From Microthrixaceae bacterium (GTDB lineage: Bacteria; Actinomycetota; Acidimicrobiia; Acidimicrobiales; Microtrichaceae): a DNA stretch of 64,000 nt. Positions 52,793-60,109 of this stretch are shown one piece after another. The position numbers and the translations under genes are program-made. The notes beneath the pieces were generated by a model. That model was not told where the DNA came from. It saw nothing but the letters and a program-made list of their open reading frames with translations, and did not search any database. The number at the start of each line of letters is the position of its first letter. The stretch's first letter is position 1. The stretch spans positions 62,001 to 126,000 of the forward strand of contig JAMLGJ010000002.1 in the NCBI GenBank assembly GCA_023958095.1, given 5' to 3'.

Positions 52793-53562
52793 CAGCCGAT
52801 CACCTCCGGGAACAGCAGTCCCCGTTCGAACATCGCGTCGGAGGTCCGGAACGCCCGGTCGACCGCCTCGTCGTCCGCACCCCAACCGCGCAGCAGGTCA
52901 CTCGTGATCCGTTCGGTCATGAGGGTCTGGTTGAACGCCTCCGGGTCCAGGCCCTCGGCCACGTTGGAGGTGGCACGTTCGACCAGGATCGCCCCGTCGA
53001 GTGCCGCGATCCAGCGCACGGTCCTCGAGTAGCCGTCGTCCCCCGGGCGGTCCAGGTCGCAACGGATCGCGCCCACCTCGGCTGCTTCGTCGTGCAGCAC
53101 ACGGGCCTCCGCGAACAGCGCCAGTACCGAGGGCAGGACTGCTGCGACGTCGCCGGGTTCGAGCACGCGCCCCGGCGCGACCGAGAGCATCTGGAGGAAC
53201 TCGAACTCGCGGGGCTGCAGGCTCTGCCACTGTACGAAGAGCCGTCCCATGGCGACCATGCGGGCAAGCGCCGCATCGGCCTCGTCGGTGCCCATGTCGT
53301 CGAGCGCTTCGTCCCAGCGTGACGCGGCACGGTCGTAGCTCTGCTGGAGCACCCTCACCGCATCGGCCTGGAGGGCGGCCAGCAGCGCGGACTTCGAGGG
53401 AAAGTACGTGTAGATCGTCCCCACGGCGCAGCCGACCCGCTGCGCGACCTCCTGCATGGTCAGGCCGTCGATTCCCTCCTCCGAGACGATCGTCCCGGCC
53501 GCGGTGATGAGTTGGCTGTGTCGGGCGAGCCGGTTGCGCTCGCGTTTGCCCGGTTTGGCCAT
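52792..53562 (-). CDS. TetR-family regulator, probably of the hydroxylase
   Basis: The 256-residue protein begins with a basic segment and the TetR DNA-binding domain: RHSQLITAAGTIVSEEGIDG followed by the helix-turn-helix MQEVAQRVGCAVGTIYTYF and the phase-typical PSKSALLAAL (residues about 15-65). The C-terminal domain is all-helical and unspecific. A perfect 13-bp palindrome stands between its -10 box and its ATG, which suggests autorepression. It is co-transcribed with the hydroxylase gene. Confidence 0.88.
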   Translation of the reverse strand: MAKPGKRERNRLARHSQLITAAGTIVSEEGIDGLTMQEVAQRVGCAVGTIYTYFPSKSALLAALQADAVRVLQQSYDRAASRWDEALDDMGTDEADAALARMVAMGRLFVQWQSLQPREFEFLQMLSVAPGRVLEPGDVAAVLPSVLALFAEARVLHDEAAEVGAIRCDLDRPGDDGYSRTVRWIAALDGAILVERATSNVAEGLDPEAFNQTLMTERITSDLLRGWGADDEAVDRAFRTSDAMFERGLLFPEVIG

Positions 53563-53573
53563 GGCCTCAATCC

Positions 53574-53591
53574 TGAATCCGATTCAATGTA
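53574..53591 (-). promoter_or_regulatory. -10 box and operator of the TetR-hydroxylase operon
   Basis: On the minus strand TACATT (53586-53591) is followed directly by the perfect palindrome TGAATCCGATTCA read on the plus strand (53574-53586; arms of 6, centre C). The palindrome covers the expected transcription start, 12-24 nt before the ATG. Confidence 0.65.
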
Positions 53592-53629
53592 TGGTCAAGC
53601 GATCGTCGGGGTGGCGTCGGGCACACTCG

Positions 53630-53661
53630 ACCTGACGACCCGTCAGGTGATGGCGTATCGT
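53630..53661 (+). promoter_or_regulatory. TetR-type operator (site d) and promoter of the HMGS-like/thiolase operon
   Basis: ACCTGACGACCCGTCAGGT (53630-53648) has 8-bp arms. Its left half CTGACG stands where a -35 is expected, 18 bp before TATCGT (53656-53661), which lies 7 nt before the ATG at 53669. The mRNA would start at or next to the ATG. Confidence 0.78.
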
Positions 53662-53668
53662 CATTGGC

Positions 53669-55111
53669 ATGCCCGGTACGACCAGCTCTGATCGCCGGCG
53701 GGGAATCCTCGCCGCCGCAGGTTACCTTCCCCACTGGAGGCTCGACAGGTCGTCCATAGCGGCCGTCCTGGGTGGCAACCAGGGACGCGGGACGAGGACC
53801 GTCGCCTCCTACGACGAGGACCCGCTCACCCTCGGTGTCGCCGCCGCCCGCAACGCTCTCGGTTCCGCGCCCGGCGCCATGCCATCGGCTCTGTGGTTCG
53901 CCACCACGTCTCCTGTCTACGCGGAGAAGACCACCGCCCCCATCGCCGCGGCGGCACTACGACTCGGAGCAGACCTCCTGGCCGGCGATGCCGGCCCGGG
54001 ACTGCGTGGTGCATCAGCCGCGCTCCGCTCCGCGTTGCGCTCGGGCGACGAGTCCGTGCTCGTGGTCGCGGGCGACGTCCGCACCGGCATGTCGGGCAGC
54101 CCCGAGGAGCGTGACGGAGGTGACGCCGGAGCAGCCCTGCTCGTCGGCGACGAGTCCGCGGGCACCCTGGTGGCGGAACACCTGGGCAGCGCATCGGTGA
54201 CCGAGGAGTTCCTCGACCGCTGGAAGGCACCCGGGGAGCTGCGGATGCACGCCTGGGAGGAACGCTTCGGTCAGCAGCGATACGCGGACCTGGCCGGGCG
54301 CGCCTGGGAAGCAGCCTGCAAGGACGCCGGGGTGCAGCCGGAACAGGTGACCTCGGTTGCGATCACCGGACCCCACGCGCGAGCGGGGGCGAAGCTGGCC
54401 AAGGGTCTCTCGGCGGCCGGAGTCGACGTGGTCGACACCCTCGGGTCGACCGTCGGGTTCAGCGGAGCGGCCCACGGCCCCCTGATGCTGGCCCATCTGG
54501 TCGAGACCGCCTCGGCCGGCGACGTCGTGGCTCTGGTGTCGATGGCCGACGGCGCGGACGTGTTCCTGTTCAGGGTGACCGGCGAGGGCACCCCGGCCAG
54601 TGCTCCGGTCGGATCGCAGCTCACCGCAGGGGACGACTCGCTCAGCTACGCCAAGTACCTGCAGTGGCGTGGCGTGTTGCCGACACAACCCCCCAACCGT
54701 CCCGAACCCGCGCGGATGTCCGCCTCGGCCGCCGCCAGGCGCAGCGACTGGAAGTACGGGTTCGTGGGCTCCAGGGACCGCTCATCGGAAGCGGTGCACC
54801 TCCCGCCGGCCAGGGTGAGCTTCGTCGGGGGCACCGTGGACGACATGGAACCGGTTGCGATGGCATCCACCACCGCGAGGGTCGTGACCTTCACGGTCGA
54901 CTCGCTCGCCTATTCCCCCTCACCGCCGACGGTGTTCGCGGTGTGTGACTTCGACGGGGGAGGGCGACTGCCGATCGAGCTCACCGACGTCGAACCCGAC
55001 GACGTGTCGATCGGGATGCCCGTCGAGATGACCTTCCGTCGCATCGGCACCGCGGACGGAATCGCCAACTACTTCTGGAAGGCCCGGCCCGCAGTCGGAG
55101 GAACGTCATGA
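53669..55111 (+). CDS. HMG-CoA-synthase-like (thiolase fold) protein fused to DUF35 OB-fold
   Basis: The 480-residue protein has an N-terminal ketoacyl-synthase-III/HMG-CoA-synthase-like part at about residues 10-330: GILAAAGYLPHWRLDRS, VLVVAGDVRTG, GDAGAALLVGDE, and VVDTLGSTVGFSGAAHGPL. The C-terminal 110 residues resemble the DUF35 OB-fold (VTFTVDSLAYSPSPPTVFAV, then EPDDVSIGMPVEMTFRR). Where the catalytic Cys of HMG-CoA synthase is expected, the sequence reads AGPGLRGASAALRSA without Cys. It is therefore probably not a normal condensing enzyme. In archaea a thiolase, an HMG-CoA synthase and a DUF35 protein form one complex; here the last two are fused and the thiolase is the next gene (ATGA overlap). 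Operator site d lies upstream. Confidence 0.78.
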   Translation: MPGTTSSDRRRGILAAAGYLPHWRLDRSSIAAVLGGNQGRGTRTVASYDEDPLTLGVAAARNALGSAPGAMPSALWFATTSPVYAEKTTAPIAAAALRLGADLLAGDAGPGLRGASAALRSALRSGDESVLVVAGDVRTGMSGSPEERDGGDAGAALLVGDESAGTLVAEHLGSASVTEEFLDRWKAPGELRMHAWEERFGQQRYADLAGRAWEAACKDAGVQPEQVTSVAITGPHARAGAKLAKGLSAAGVDVVDTLGSTVGFSGAAHGPLMLAHLVETASAGDVVALVSMADGADVFLFRVTGEGTPASAPVGSQLTAGDDSLSYAKYLQWRGVLPTQPPNRPEPARMSASAAARRSDWKYGFVGSRDRSSEAVHLPPARVSFVGGTVDDMEPVAMASTTARVVTFTVDSLAYSPSPPTVFAVCDFDGGGRLPIELTDVEPDDVSIGMPVEMTFRRIGTADGIANYFWKARPAVGGTS

Positions 55112-56301
55112 CAAGCCATGGGATCAAGGACCGCGTCGCCATCATCGGCATGGGGTGTACCCCGTTCCGTGAGCACTGGGAGGCCAGCGGCGACGACCTG
55201 ATGGTCGACGCGGTCAACGACGGCCTCGCGTCGGCGGGGGTCGCCAAGGACGACATCGACGCCTGGTGGCTCGGCACTGCCCAGTCGGGGATGTCGGGGG
55301 TCACCCTCGCGTCGCCGTTGAAGATCACCGGAAAGCCCGTCACCCGGGTGGAGAACTACTGCGCCACCGGGTCCGAGGCCCTGCGGCAGGCCTGTTACGC
55401 GGTCGCCTCGGGTGCCTACGACATGGCCGCCGCAGTGGGCATGGAGAAGGTCAAGGACTCCGGCTACCAGGGACTGAACGCGTTCCCGATTCCCAATGAC
55501 GGCACCCAGCGCACCCTCACCGCGGCCGCGATGTTCTCGCTCGTCGCGCCTGCGTACGCGGAGCGCTACGGGGTCGAACCGGAGAAGCTGCGCCGCACCC
55601 TGGCGCGGATCGCGTCGAAGAACCATGCCAATGGGGCGAAGAACCCAAGGGCGCAGTTCCGCAGGGAGATGGACGTGGATGCCATCTGCGCGATGCCGGC
55701 GGTGGCCGGGATGCTCTCGGTGTTCGACTGTGCGGGTGTCGCGGATGGTGCCGCCAGCGCGATCGTGGTGCGCGCCGAGGATGCCCACCGCTACACCGAC
55801 AAGCCGATATACGTGAAGGCGCTCAGCTTCGTGGCCGGTGACGGCTCGGGCCTGCTCGACCCGGAGTTCGACTACACCCACTTCCCCGAGTGCGAGTGGG
55901 CGGCACAGGACGCCTACTCCCAGGCGGGGATCACCGACCCGCGGCGGGAACTGGCGATGGCCGAGGTGCACGACTGCTTCACCCCGACCGAGTTGGTGCT
56001 GATGGAGGACCTGGGTTTCTCCGCCAGGGGTGAGGCGTGGAAGGACTGCGAGGACGGCGTGTTCGACCTGGGTGGTGAGCTGCCGGTGAACACCGATGGC
56101 GGCCTCAAGTCCTTCGGGCACCCTGTGGGGGCATCGGGGCTGCGGATGCTCTTCGAGTGCTGGCTGCAGCTGCGCCGGGAGGCCCCCGATGACCGCCAGA
56201 TCGAGACCGTGGAGCGCGGACTGGCACTCAGCCACAACCTGGGTGGCTACCCGGGTGAGATGGTGAGTTTCGTGGGCATCTGGGGCAACGAGCAGGGGTG
56301 A
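55108..56301 (+). CDS. Thiolase (SCP-x/acetyl-CoA acetyltransferase type)
   Basis: The 397-residue protein has the thiolase catalytic set: Cys85 in VENYCATGSEAL, His in AEVHDCFTPTE near 290, and His338 in GGLKSFGHPVGASG. The missing C-terminal CxG cysteine motif is typical of SCP-x-like thiolases, which end with SHNLGGYPG. This type cleaves 3-oxoacyl-CoAs with branched or bulky chains. Its ATG overlaps the stop of the HMGS-like/OB gene, and the DUF35 domain may channel its substrate. It is regulated through operator site d. Confidence 0.9.
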   Translation: MTSHGIKDRVAIIGMGCTPFREHWEASGDDLMVDAVNDGLASAGVAKDDIDAWWLGTAQSGMSGVTLASPLKITGKPVTRVENYCATGSEALRQACYAVASGAYDMAAAVGMEKVKDSGYQGLNAFPIPNDGTQRTLTAAAMFSLVAPAYAERYGVEPEKLRRTLARIASKNHANGAKNPRAQFRREMDVDAICAMPAVAGMLSVFDCAGVADGAASAIVVRAEDAHRYTDKPIYVKALSFVAGDGSGLLDPEFDYTHFPECEWAAQDAYSQAGITDPRRELAMAEVHDCFTPTELVLMEDLGFSARGEAWKDCEDGVFDLGGELPVNTDGGLKSFGHPVGASGLRMLFECWLQLRREAPDDRQIETVERGLALSHNLGGYPGEMVSFVGIWGNEQG

Positions 56302-56328
56302 GGCGGCACTAGGCGCCCCCGCACGCGG

Positions 56329-56799
56329 GTGATGCGCAATCATTGGGTGGTGCGAACCGATCCGCCACTGGGCCTGCCCGACCGCCACGTGCTCGTGGCG
56401 AGCCTCGAAGAGATGATGGACTCCGGTGGCGAACCGGTGGTGTTCGTGATGTCGGTGGACGGCTTCGACGCGATGCTCGACGGGCGCGAGGAGACCACGG
56501 GCGCGCTCACGCGCGAACTGGGGGCACGACTCAGCCGCCTCGTTCGTTCCAACGACCTGCTCGCGGTGCTCGATCCGGGTGTGTTCGCGCTGGCCGGGGT
56601 GGGCATCGATCAGCAGGATGCCGCTGGCATGCTCGAACGAATGCGGGGTGTTTTCGCGGTGCCCGTGGAGCTCGAGGGTGAGTTCCTCTCGCTGTCGGTG
56701 ACCGTGGGCGTGTCACGTTCCGGGCGCAGGACACGCGGCGCTGCCCTGCTCGAGGCCGCCGAGTCGGATCTCGCCTCCAAGCTGGGTCGGCAGGGGTAG
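56329..56799 (+). CDS. Degenerate GGDEF-like domain protein
   Basis: The 156-residue protein follows the diguanylate-cyclase fold: GLPDRHVLVASLEEM, VVFVMSVDGFDAMLDG, LSRLVRSNDLLAVLDPGVFAL and LSLSVTVGVSRSG. The GGDEF active-site loop is replaced by DPGVFAL and the metal and GTP residues are gone. No other domain is attached. It may be a dead c-di-GMP-related or purely structural domain. The GTG at 56329 is followed by an ATG at 56332. It lies 27 bp after the thiolase gene and 8 bp before the LLM oxidoreductase. Confidence 0.6.
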   Translation: MMRNHWVVRTDPPLGLPDRHVLVASLEEMMDSGGEPVVFVMSVDGFDAMLDGREETTGALTRELGARLSRLVRSNDLLAVLDPGVFALAGVGIDQQDAAGMLERMRGVFAVPVELEGEFLSLSVTVGVSRSGRRTRGAALLEAAESDLASKLGRQG

Positions 56800-56807
56800 G
56801 CGGGCCC

Positions 56808-57677
56808 ATGGACCTCGGGATGCTCCCGCCCTACCGCAGTGGGATCGGTGCCGACCCCGCCGCGATGGTGGCGCTGGCTCAGCTGGCGGAGTCCTGCGGG
56901 GTCTCGACGCTGTACGTGGTCGAGCACGTGGCGGTGGCGGCCGGGTATGCCGATGGATATCCCTACAGCACGGACGGACGCATGCCTCTCGGTGAGGACT
57001 GCCCGATACCCGACCCGCTCGAGTTGATCGCATTCCTGAGTGCACGGACCTCGACCCTGCGCTTCAACACCGGTGTTCTGGTCGCCCCGCACCACCACCC
57101 ACTGGTGCTCGCGAAGCGCCTGGTGACCCTTGACTGCCTCTCCGGTGGCAGGGTCGACGTGGGCCTCGGGATCGGCTGGATGCGCGAGGAGATCGAGTCG
57201 ACCGGTTCGGAGTTCTCCTCCCGGGGGCGTCGCACGACCGAGCTCGTCCGTGCGCTGCGGGCCGCGCTGGATGAGGACCCGGCCACACATGACGGCGAGT
57301 TCTTCGGGTTCACCGACATGCGCGTGCATCCGCGACCGTCGCGGCGCATCCGCATCGACATCGGCGGGCACGGTGAACGCGCCGCGTTGCGAGCAGGTGA
57401 GGTGGGTGACGGCCTGCATCCGCTCGCGCTGGATGACGACACCCTTGCCCGGCGTTGGAACCTTGCGCGATCGGCGGCGGAAGCGGCCGGTCGGGATCCC
57501 GATTCGTTGCGTCTGACCGTGACCCTTCCCGTCGCCGCCATCGACACGGGTGCCGTGGAGCGCATGGCCGGCCTCGGGGTCTCTCGCATCGTGTGCTCCA
57601 CGGCCACCTCCGATCCGGGCCGACTGGCCGGTGAACTCCGCCGTGCCGCCGAGGCGGTGGCGGGAGTCGGGCAGTGA
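56808..57677 (+). CDS. LLM-class (probably F420-dependent) oxidoreductase
   Basis: The 289-residue TIM-barrel protein has the luciferase-like pattern: LAQLAESCGVSTLYVVEHVA, LRFNTGVLVAPHHHPLVLAK, LDCLSGGRVDVGLGIGWMREE at about residues 107-127, and RIRIDIGGHGERAALRAGEV. In Actinobacteria most such proteins use F420; the cofactor is inferred, not seen. Substrates may be aldehydes, ketones or xenobiotics. It begins 8 bp after the GGDEF-like gene, and a second LLM gene follows 79 bp later. Confidence 0.85.
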   Translation: MDLGMLPPYRSGIGADPAAMVALAQLAESCGVSTLYVVEHVAVAAGYADGYPYSTDGRMPLGEDCPIPDPLELIAFLSARTSTLRFNTGVLVAPHHHPLVLAKRLVTLDCLSGGRVDVGLGIGWMREEIESTGSEFSSRGRRTTELVRALRAALDEDPATHDGEFFGFTDMRVHPRPSRRIRIDIGGHGERAALRAGEVGDGLHPLALDDDTLARRWNLARSAAEAAGRDPDSLRLTVTLPVAAIDTGAVERMAGLGVSRIVCSTATSDPGRLAGELRRAAEAVAGVGQ

Positions 57678-57756
57678 AGCGAACAGGACGCGCCGGCAAC
57701 CTGCCGGCAACCCGGTGGTGCCACCGGATGGTCCACCATCTGATCGAGGAGCCGAC

Positions 57757-58737
57757 ATGGCAGCAGTGATTCCCGCTGACCGGACCGCCTGGGGCCTTCA
57801 GTTGCCGATCCAGAGCCAGTCCAGCGCGTACGTGCAACCCTGGGAGGTGGACGCCACGAGTGCGGACCTCGCGGCCATCGTCCGTGCGGCTGACCGGGCG
57901 GGTGCGTTCTACGTCGCGGTGTGTGACCACGTCGGGATCCCGAGACCGGCCGACGAGACGATGTCGGCGGTCTGGTACGACACGGTCGCGACCCTCGGCT
58001 GGATCGCCGGGTTCACCGAGTCGGTGCACCTGTTGAGTCACGTCTACGTGTTGCCCTACCGGCACCCGATGATGGTTGCCAAGGCCTTCAGCACCCTGGA
58101 TGAGCTGTCGGGGGGCCGCGCCATCCTCGGCGCGGGCGCTGGGCACCTGCGTTCGGAGTTCGAGATGCTGGGCGTGGACTTCGAAGGCCGCGGCAGGGCG
58201 GTCGAGGAATCGCTGCGGCTGATCCGCTCGGCGTTCACCGAAAGTCACCCGGTGGTCGACTTCGCGGACTCGGTGGGCGGCGCCGACGGGGCAGGGGGCG
58301 CTCCCACACACCATGAGGTAGCAATGGCGCCGCGCCCGGCCCGCGCCGGGGGACCACCGATCTGGATCGGCGGTTCCAGCCCGGCGGCGATGCGTCGCGC
58401 GGCGCAGCTGGCTGATGGCTGGCTGCCCCAGGGGCCCCCCGAGATGGGTACTCGAGCGGCGATCGAGCACATCCGCAACCTGCGCGATGAGGCGGGGATG
58501 CCCGAGGCGTTCGACATGGGGGTCAACTGTGAGCCGCTGCACCTCGGAGTGCGGCGCGACGGCATGCCCGAGTGGACCCTCGCTGGTTCGCCCGATGAGG
58601 TGGCGGCGCGCCTGCGCCGCTACGTCGACCTGGGGATCAACCAGCTCCAGGTGCGCTTCGTGACCGACAGCGCACAGGAGTACTGCGAGCAGCTGGAGCG
58701 CTTCGGTGCCGAGGTGGCCCCCCTGCTGCAGCCCTGA
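57757..58737 (+). CDS. LLM-class (probably F420-dependent) oxidoreductase
   Basis: The 326-residue protein has VRAADRAGAFYVAVCDHVGI, a SVHLLSHVYVLPYRHPMMVAK strand-helix pair, LDELSGGRAILGAGAGHLRSEF and GGPPIWIGGSSPAAMRRAAQ (residues about 205-224), all typical of the bacterial luciferase-like family. ATG 57757 has GAGGAG 6 nt upstream. It is only moderately similar to the preceding LLM protein. It converges on the cyclic-nucleotide-binding protein gene. Confidence 0.87.
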   Translation: MAAVIPADRTAWGLQLPIQSQSSAYVQPWEVDATSADLAAIVRAADRAGAFYVAVCDHVGIPRPADETMSAVWYDTVATLGWIAGFTESVHLLSHVYVLPYRHPMMVAKAFSTLDELSGGRAILGAGAGHLRSEFEMLGVDFEGRGRAVEESLRLIRSAFTESHPVVDFADSVGGADGAGGAPTHHEVAMAPRPARAGGPPIWIGGSSPAAMRRAAQLADGWLPQGPPEMGTRAAIEHIRNLRDEAGMPEAFDMGVNCEPLHLGVRRDGMPEWTLAGSPDEVAARLRRYVDLGINQLQVRFVTDSAQEYCEQLERFGAEVAPLLQP

Positions 58738-58785
58738 GGCCGGCGGCGCCCCTCGGTGACCGGCGGCGTCGGATGGTCCGGCGCT

Positions 58786-59238
58786 TCAGCTCCCCGAGCG
58801 CAGGCGGTGGAGTTCTTCCTCGAGGTCGCTCATGCGGTGCGCGAGTCCCTTGAGCATCGCCCGGGAGAGGCTGGGGAGGTCGTCGAGCAACGTGTTGAAC
58901 CCGCGTCGATCGATCACCTCGAGTGTCAGGTCGGTGGCTGCGACGACCGAGGCGGTGCGGGTGATCGAGTCGAGGAGTGCCACCTCGCCGAAGTAGGCGC
59001 CCGGGCCCAGACGGGCCACGACCTCGCCGTCCTTGACCACATCCGCCTCGCCGTCGATGATCACGGCGAACTCCTGGCCGAGGTCGCCCTGGCGCAGCAC
59101 CGTGCGACCCGCCTGGATGTGCACCTCGTCGGCCACACGGTCGATCTCCCTGAGCTGGTCCTCGCTGCAGCCCTGGAATATCGGCAGGTTCCGGAAGTGG
59201 GCGCTCGAGTCGCCGCCTGAGCCCTTGGGTGAGTTCAC
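58786..59238 (-). CDS. Single-domain cyclic-nucleotide-binding protein
   Basis: The 150-residue protein is one cNMP-binding beta-barrel with a C-terminal helix and coiled coil, and no DNA-binding domain. Seen: FRNLPIFQGCSEDQLREI, RTVLRQGDLGQEFAVIIDGE, and the phosphate-binding cassette YFGEVALLDSITRTASV with its Glu and Arg. It may bind cAMP or cGMP and act through a partner protein. The start is a GTG at 59236-59238 with a minus-strand TATCGT box 7 nt upstream. It is divergent from the SDR gene, whose GTG is 36 bp away. Confidence 0.82.
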   Translation of the reverse strand: MNSPKGSGGDSSAHFRNLPIFQGCSEDQLREIDRVADEVHIQAGRTVLRQGDLGQEFAVIIDGEADVVKDGEVVARLGPGAYFGEVALLDSITRTASVVAATDLTLEVIDRRGFNTLLDDLPSLSRAMLKGLAHRMSDLEEELHRLRSGS

Positions 59239-59245
59239 GCGCCAC

Positions 59246-59268
59246 ACGATACAGGGGTGTGCAACGAT
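59246..59268. promoter_or_regulatory. Back-to-back leaderless promoters
   Basis: TATCGT on the minus strand (59246-59251) is 7 nt from the GTG of the cNMP-binding gene. AACGAT on the plus strand (59263-59268) is 6 nt from the GTG at 59275. Both genes have room only for leaderless transcripts. Confidence 0.45.
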
Positions 59269-59274
59269 CGGTCC

Positions 59275-60066
59275 GTGAATCCCACCGAGCAACACGACAC
59301 GACCGTGGTGGTCACCGGCGCGGCGAGCGGAATCGGCGCCGCCACCGCCGAGCACCTCGCGGGACTGGGGCACCACGTGGTGGTGGCTGATCGCCGTGCC
59401 AACCCTGCCGAGGAGGTCGCGAGGGAGCTCACCTCCCGTGGGCATCGGTCGAGCGCGGCCAAGTGCGACGTCGCCGACGCGCGGTCGGTGGATGCGTTGT
59501 TCGCACGCGTCGCGGAAGAACTGCCGCCGCTGGTGGGTCTGGTGAACAATGCCGGCGTCGGCAATCTCAAGCCCCTCGAGGCCTACACCCCTTCCGAGGT
59601 GGACCTGATCTGGTCGGTGAACGTCTCGGGCACCTACAACTGCTTGCGGAGCGCAGCGCCGCTGCTGCGCCGCAACGAGGGGGCGGTCGTGAACGTCGCC
59701 AGTGTCTCGGCGGTGCATCCGACGCGGGGTGAGGCGCCGTACTCGGCGGCCAAGGCGGCGGTGGTGGCCCTCACGGCATCCGCGGCGCTCGAGTGGGCAC
59801 CGGAGGTCCGTGTGAACTGCGTTTCACCGGGGTTCATCCGCACGCCGCTCAACGACCTGTTGGCCACCAACGAGGAGTGGTTGGAGGGGATCCGGGAACG
59901 CACACCGGCGGGTCGCCTCGGCACCCCGCGTGACGTGGCGGAGACGGTCGCGTTCCTGTTGTCCGACGCGAGCGCCTACGTGACCGGCCAGAACCTGGTC
60001 ATCGATGGAGGATCAGCGCTGACCAACGCCCAGATGGATCCGTTGTTCACCGAACTCCTGGGATGA
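59275..60066 (+). CDS. SDR-family oxidoreductase
   Basis: The 263-residue protein is a complete classical SDR: VVVTGAASGIGAATAEHLAG at about residues 11-30, VADRRA, NNAGVGN, the catalytic Ser in NVASVSAVHP, YSAAKAAVVAL with Tyr and Lys, SPGFIRTPLND, and the C-terminal GQNLVIDGGSAL. It probably oxidises or reduces a secondary alcohol/ketone with NAD(P). GTG 59275 is chosen because a -10 like box stands 6 nt upstream; a GTG at 59257 is possible. The KstR-type operator of the next gene begins 8 bp after its stop. Confidence 0.88.
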   Translation: MNPTEQHDTTVVVTGAASGIGAATAEHLAGLGHHVVVADRRANPAEEVARELTSRGHRSSAAKCDVADARSVDALFARVAEELPPLVGLVNNAGVGNLKPLEAYTPSEVDLIWSVNVSGTYNCLRSAAPLLRRNEGAVVNVASVSAVHPTRGEAPYSAAKAAVVALTASAALEWAPEVRVNCVSPGFIRTPLNDLLATNEEWLEGIRERTPAGRLGTPRDVAETVAFLLSDASAYVTGQNLVIDGGSALTNAQMDPLFTELLG

Positions 60067-60074
60067 GACAAAAC

Positions 60075-60103
60075 TAGAACACGTTTCAGTTCTGGGGTAC
60101 CTT
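60075..60103 (+). promoter_or_regulatory. KstR-type operator and promoter of the amidohydrolase gene
   Basis: TAGAACACGTTTCA (60075-60088) matches the KstR consensus TnnAACnnGTTnnA at every fixed position. TACCTT (60098-60103) is 6 nt before the ATG at 60110, so the operator covers the -35 region of a leaderless promoter. Confidence 0.65.
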
Positions 60104-60109
60104 GGCCCG

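Noticed and set aside
58735-58768. Possible fourth stop-codon repeat after the second LLM gene (TGA and CCGGCGGCG twice)
   Set aside because: The stop recurs 22 bp later but the 9-bp repeat recurs at 20 bp, and the rest does not align, so it is not a true tandem array.
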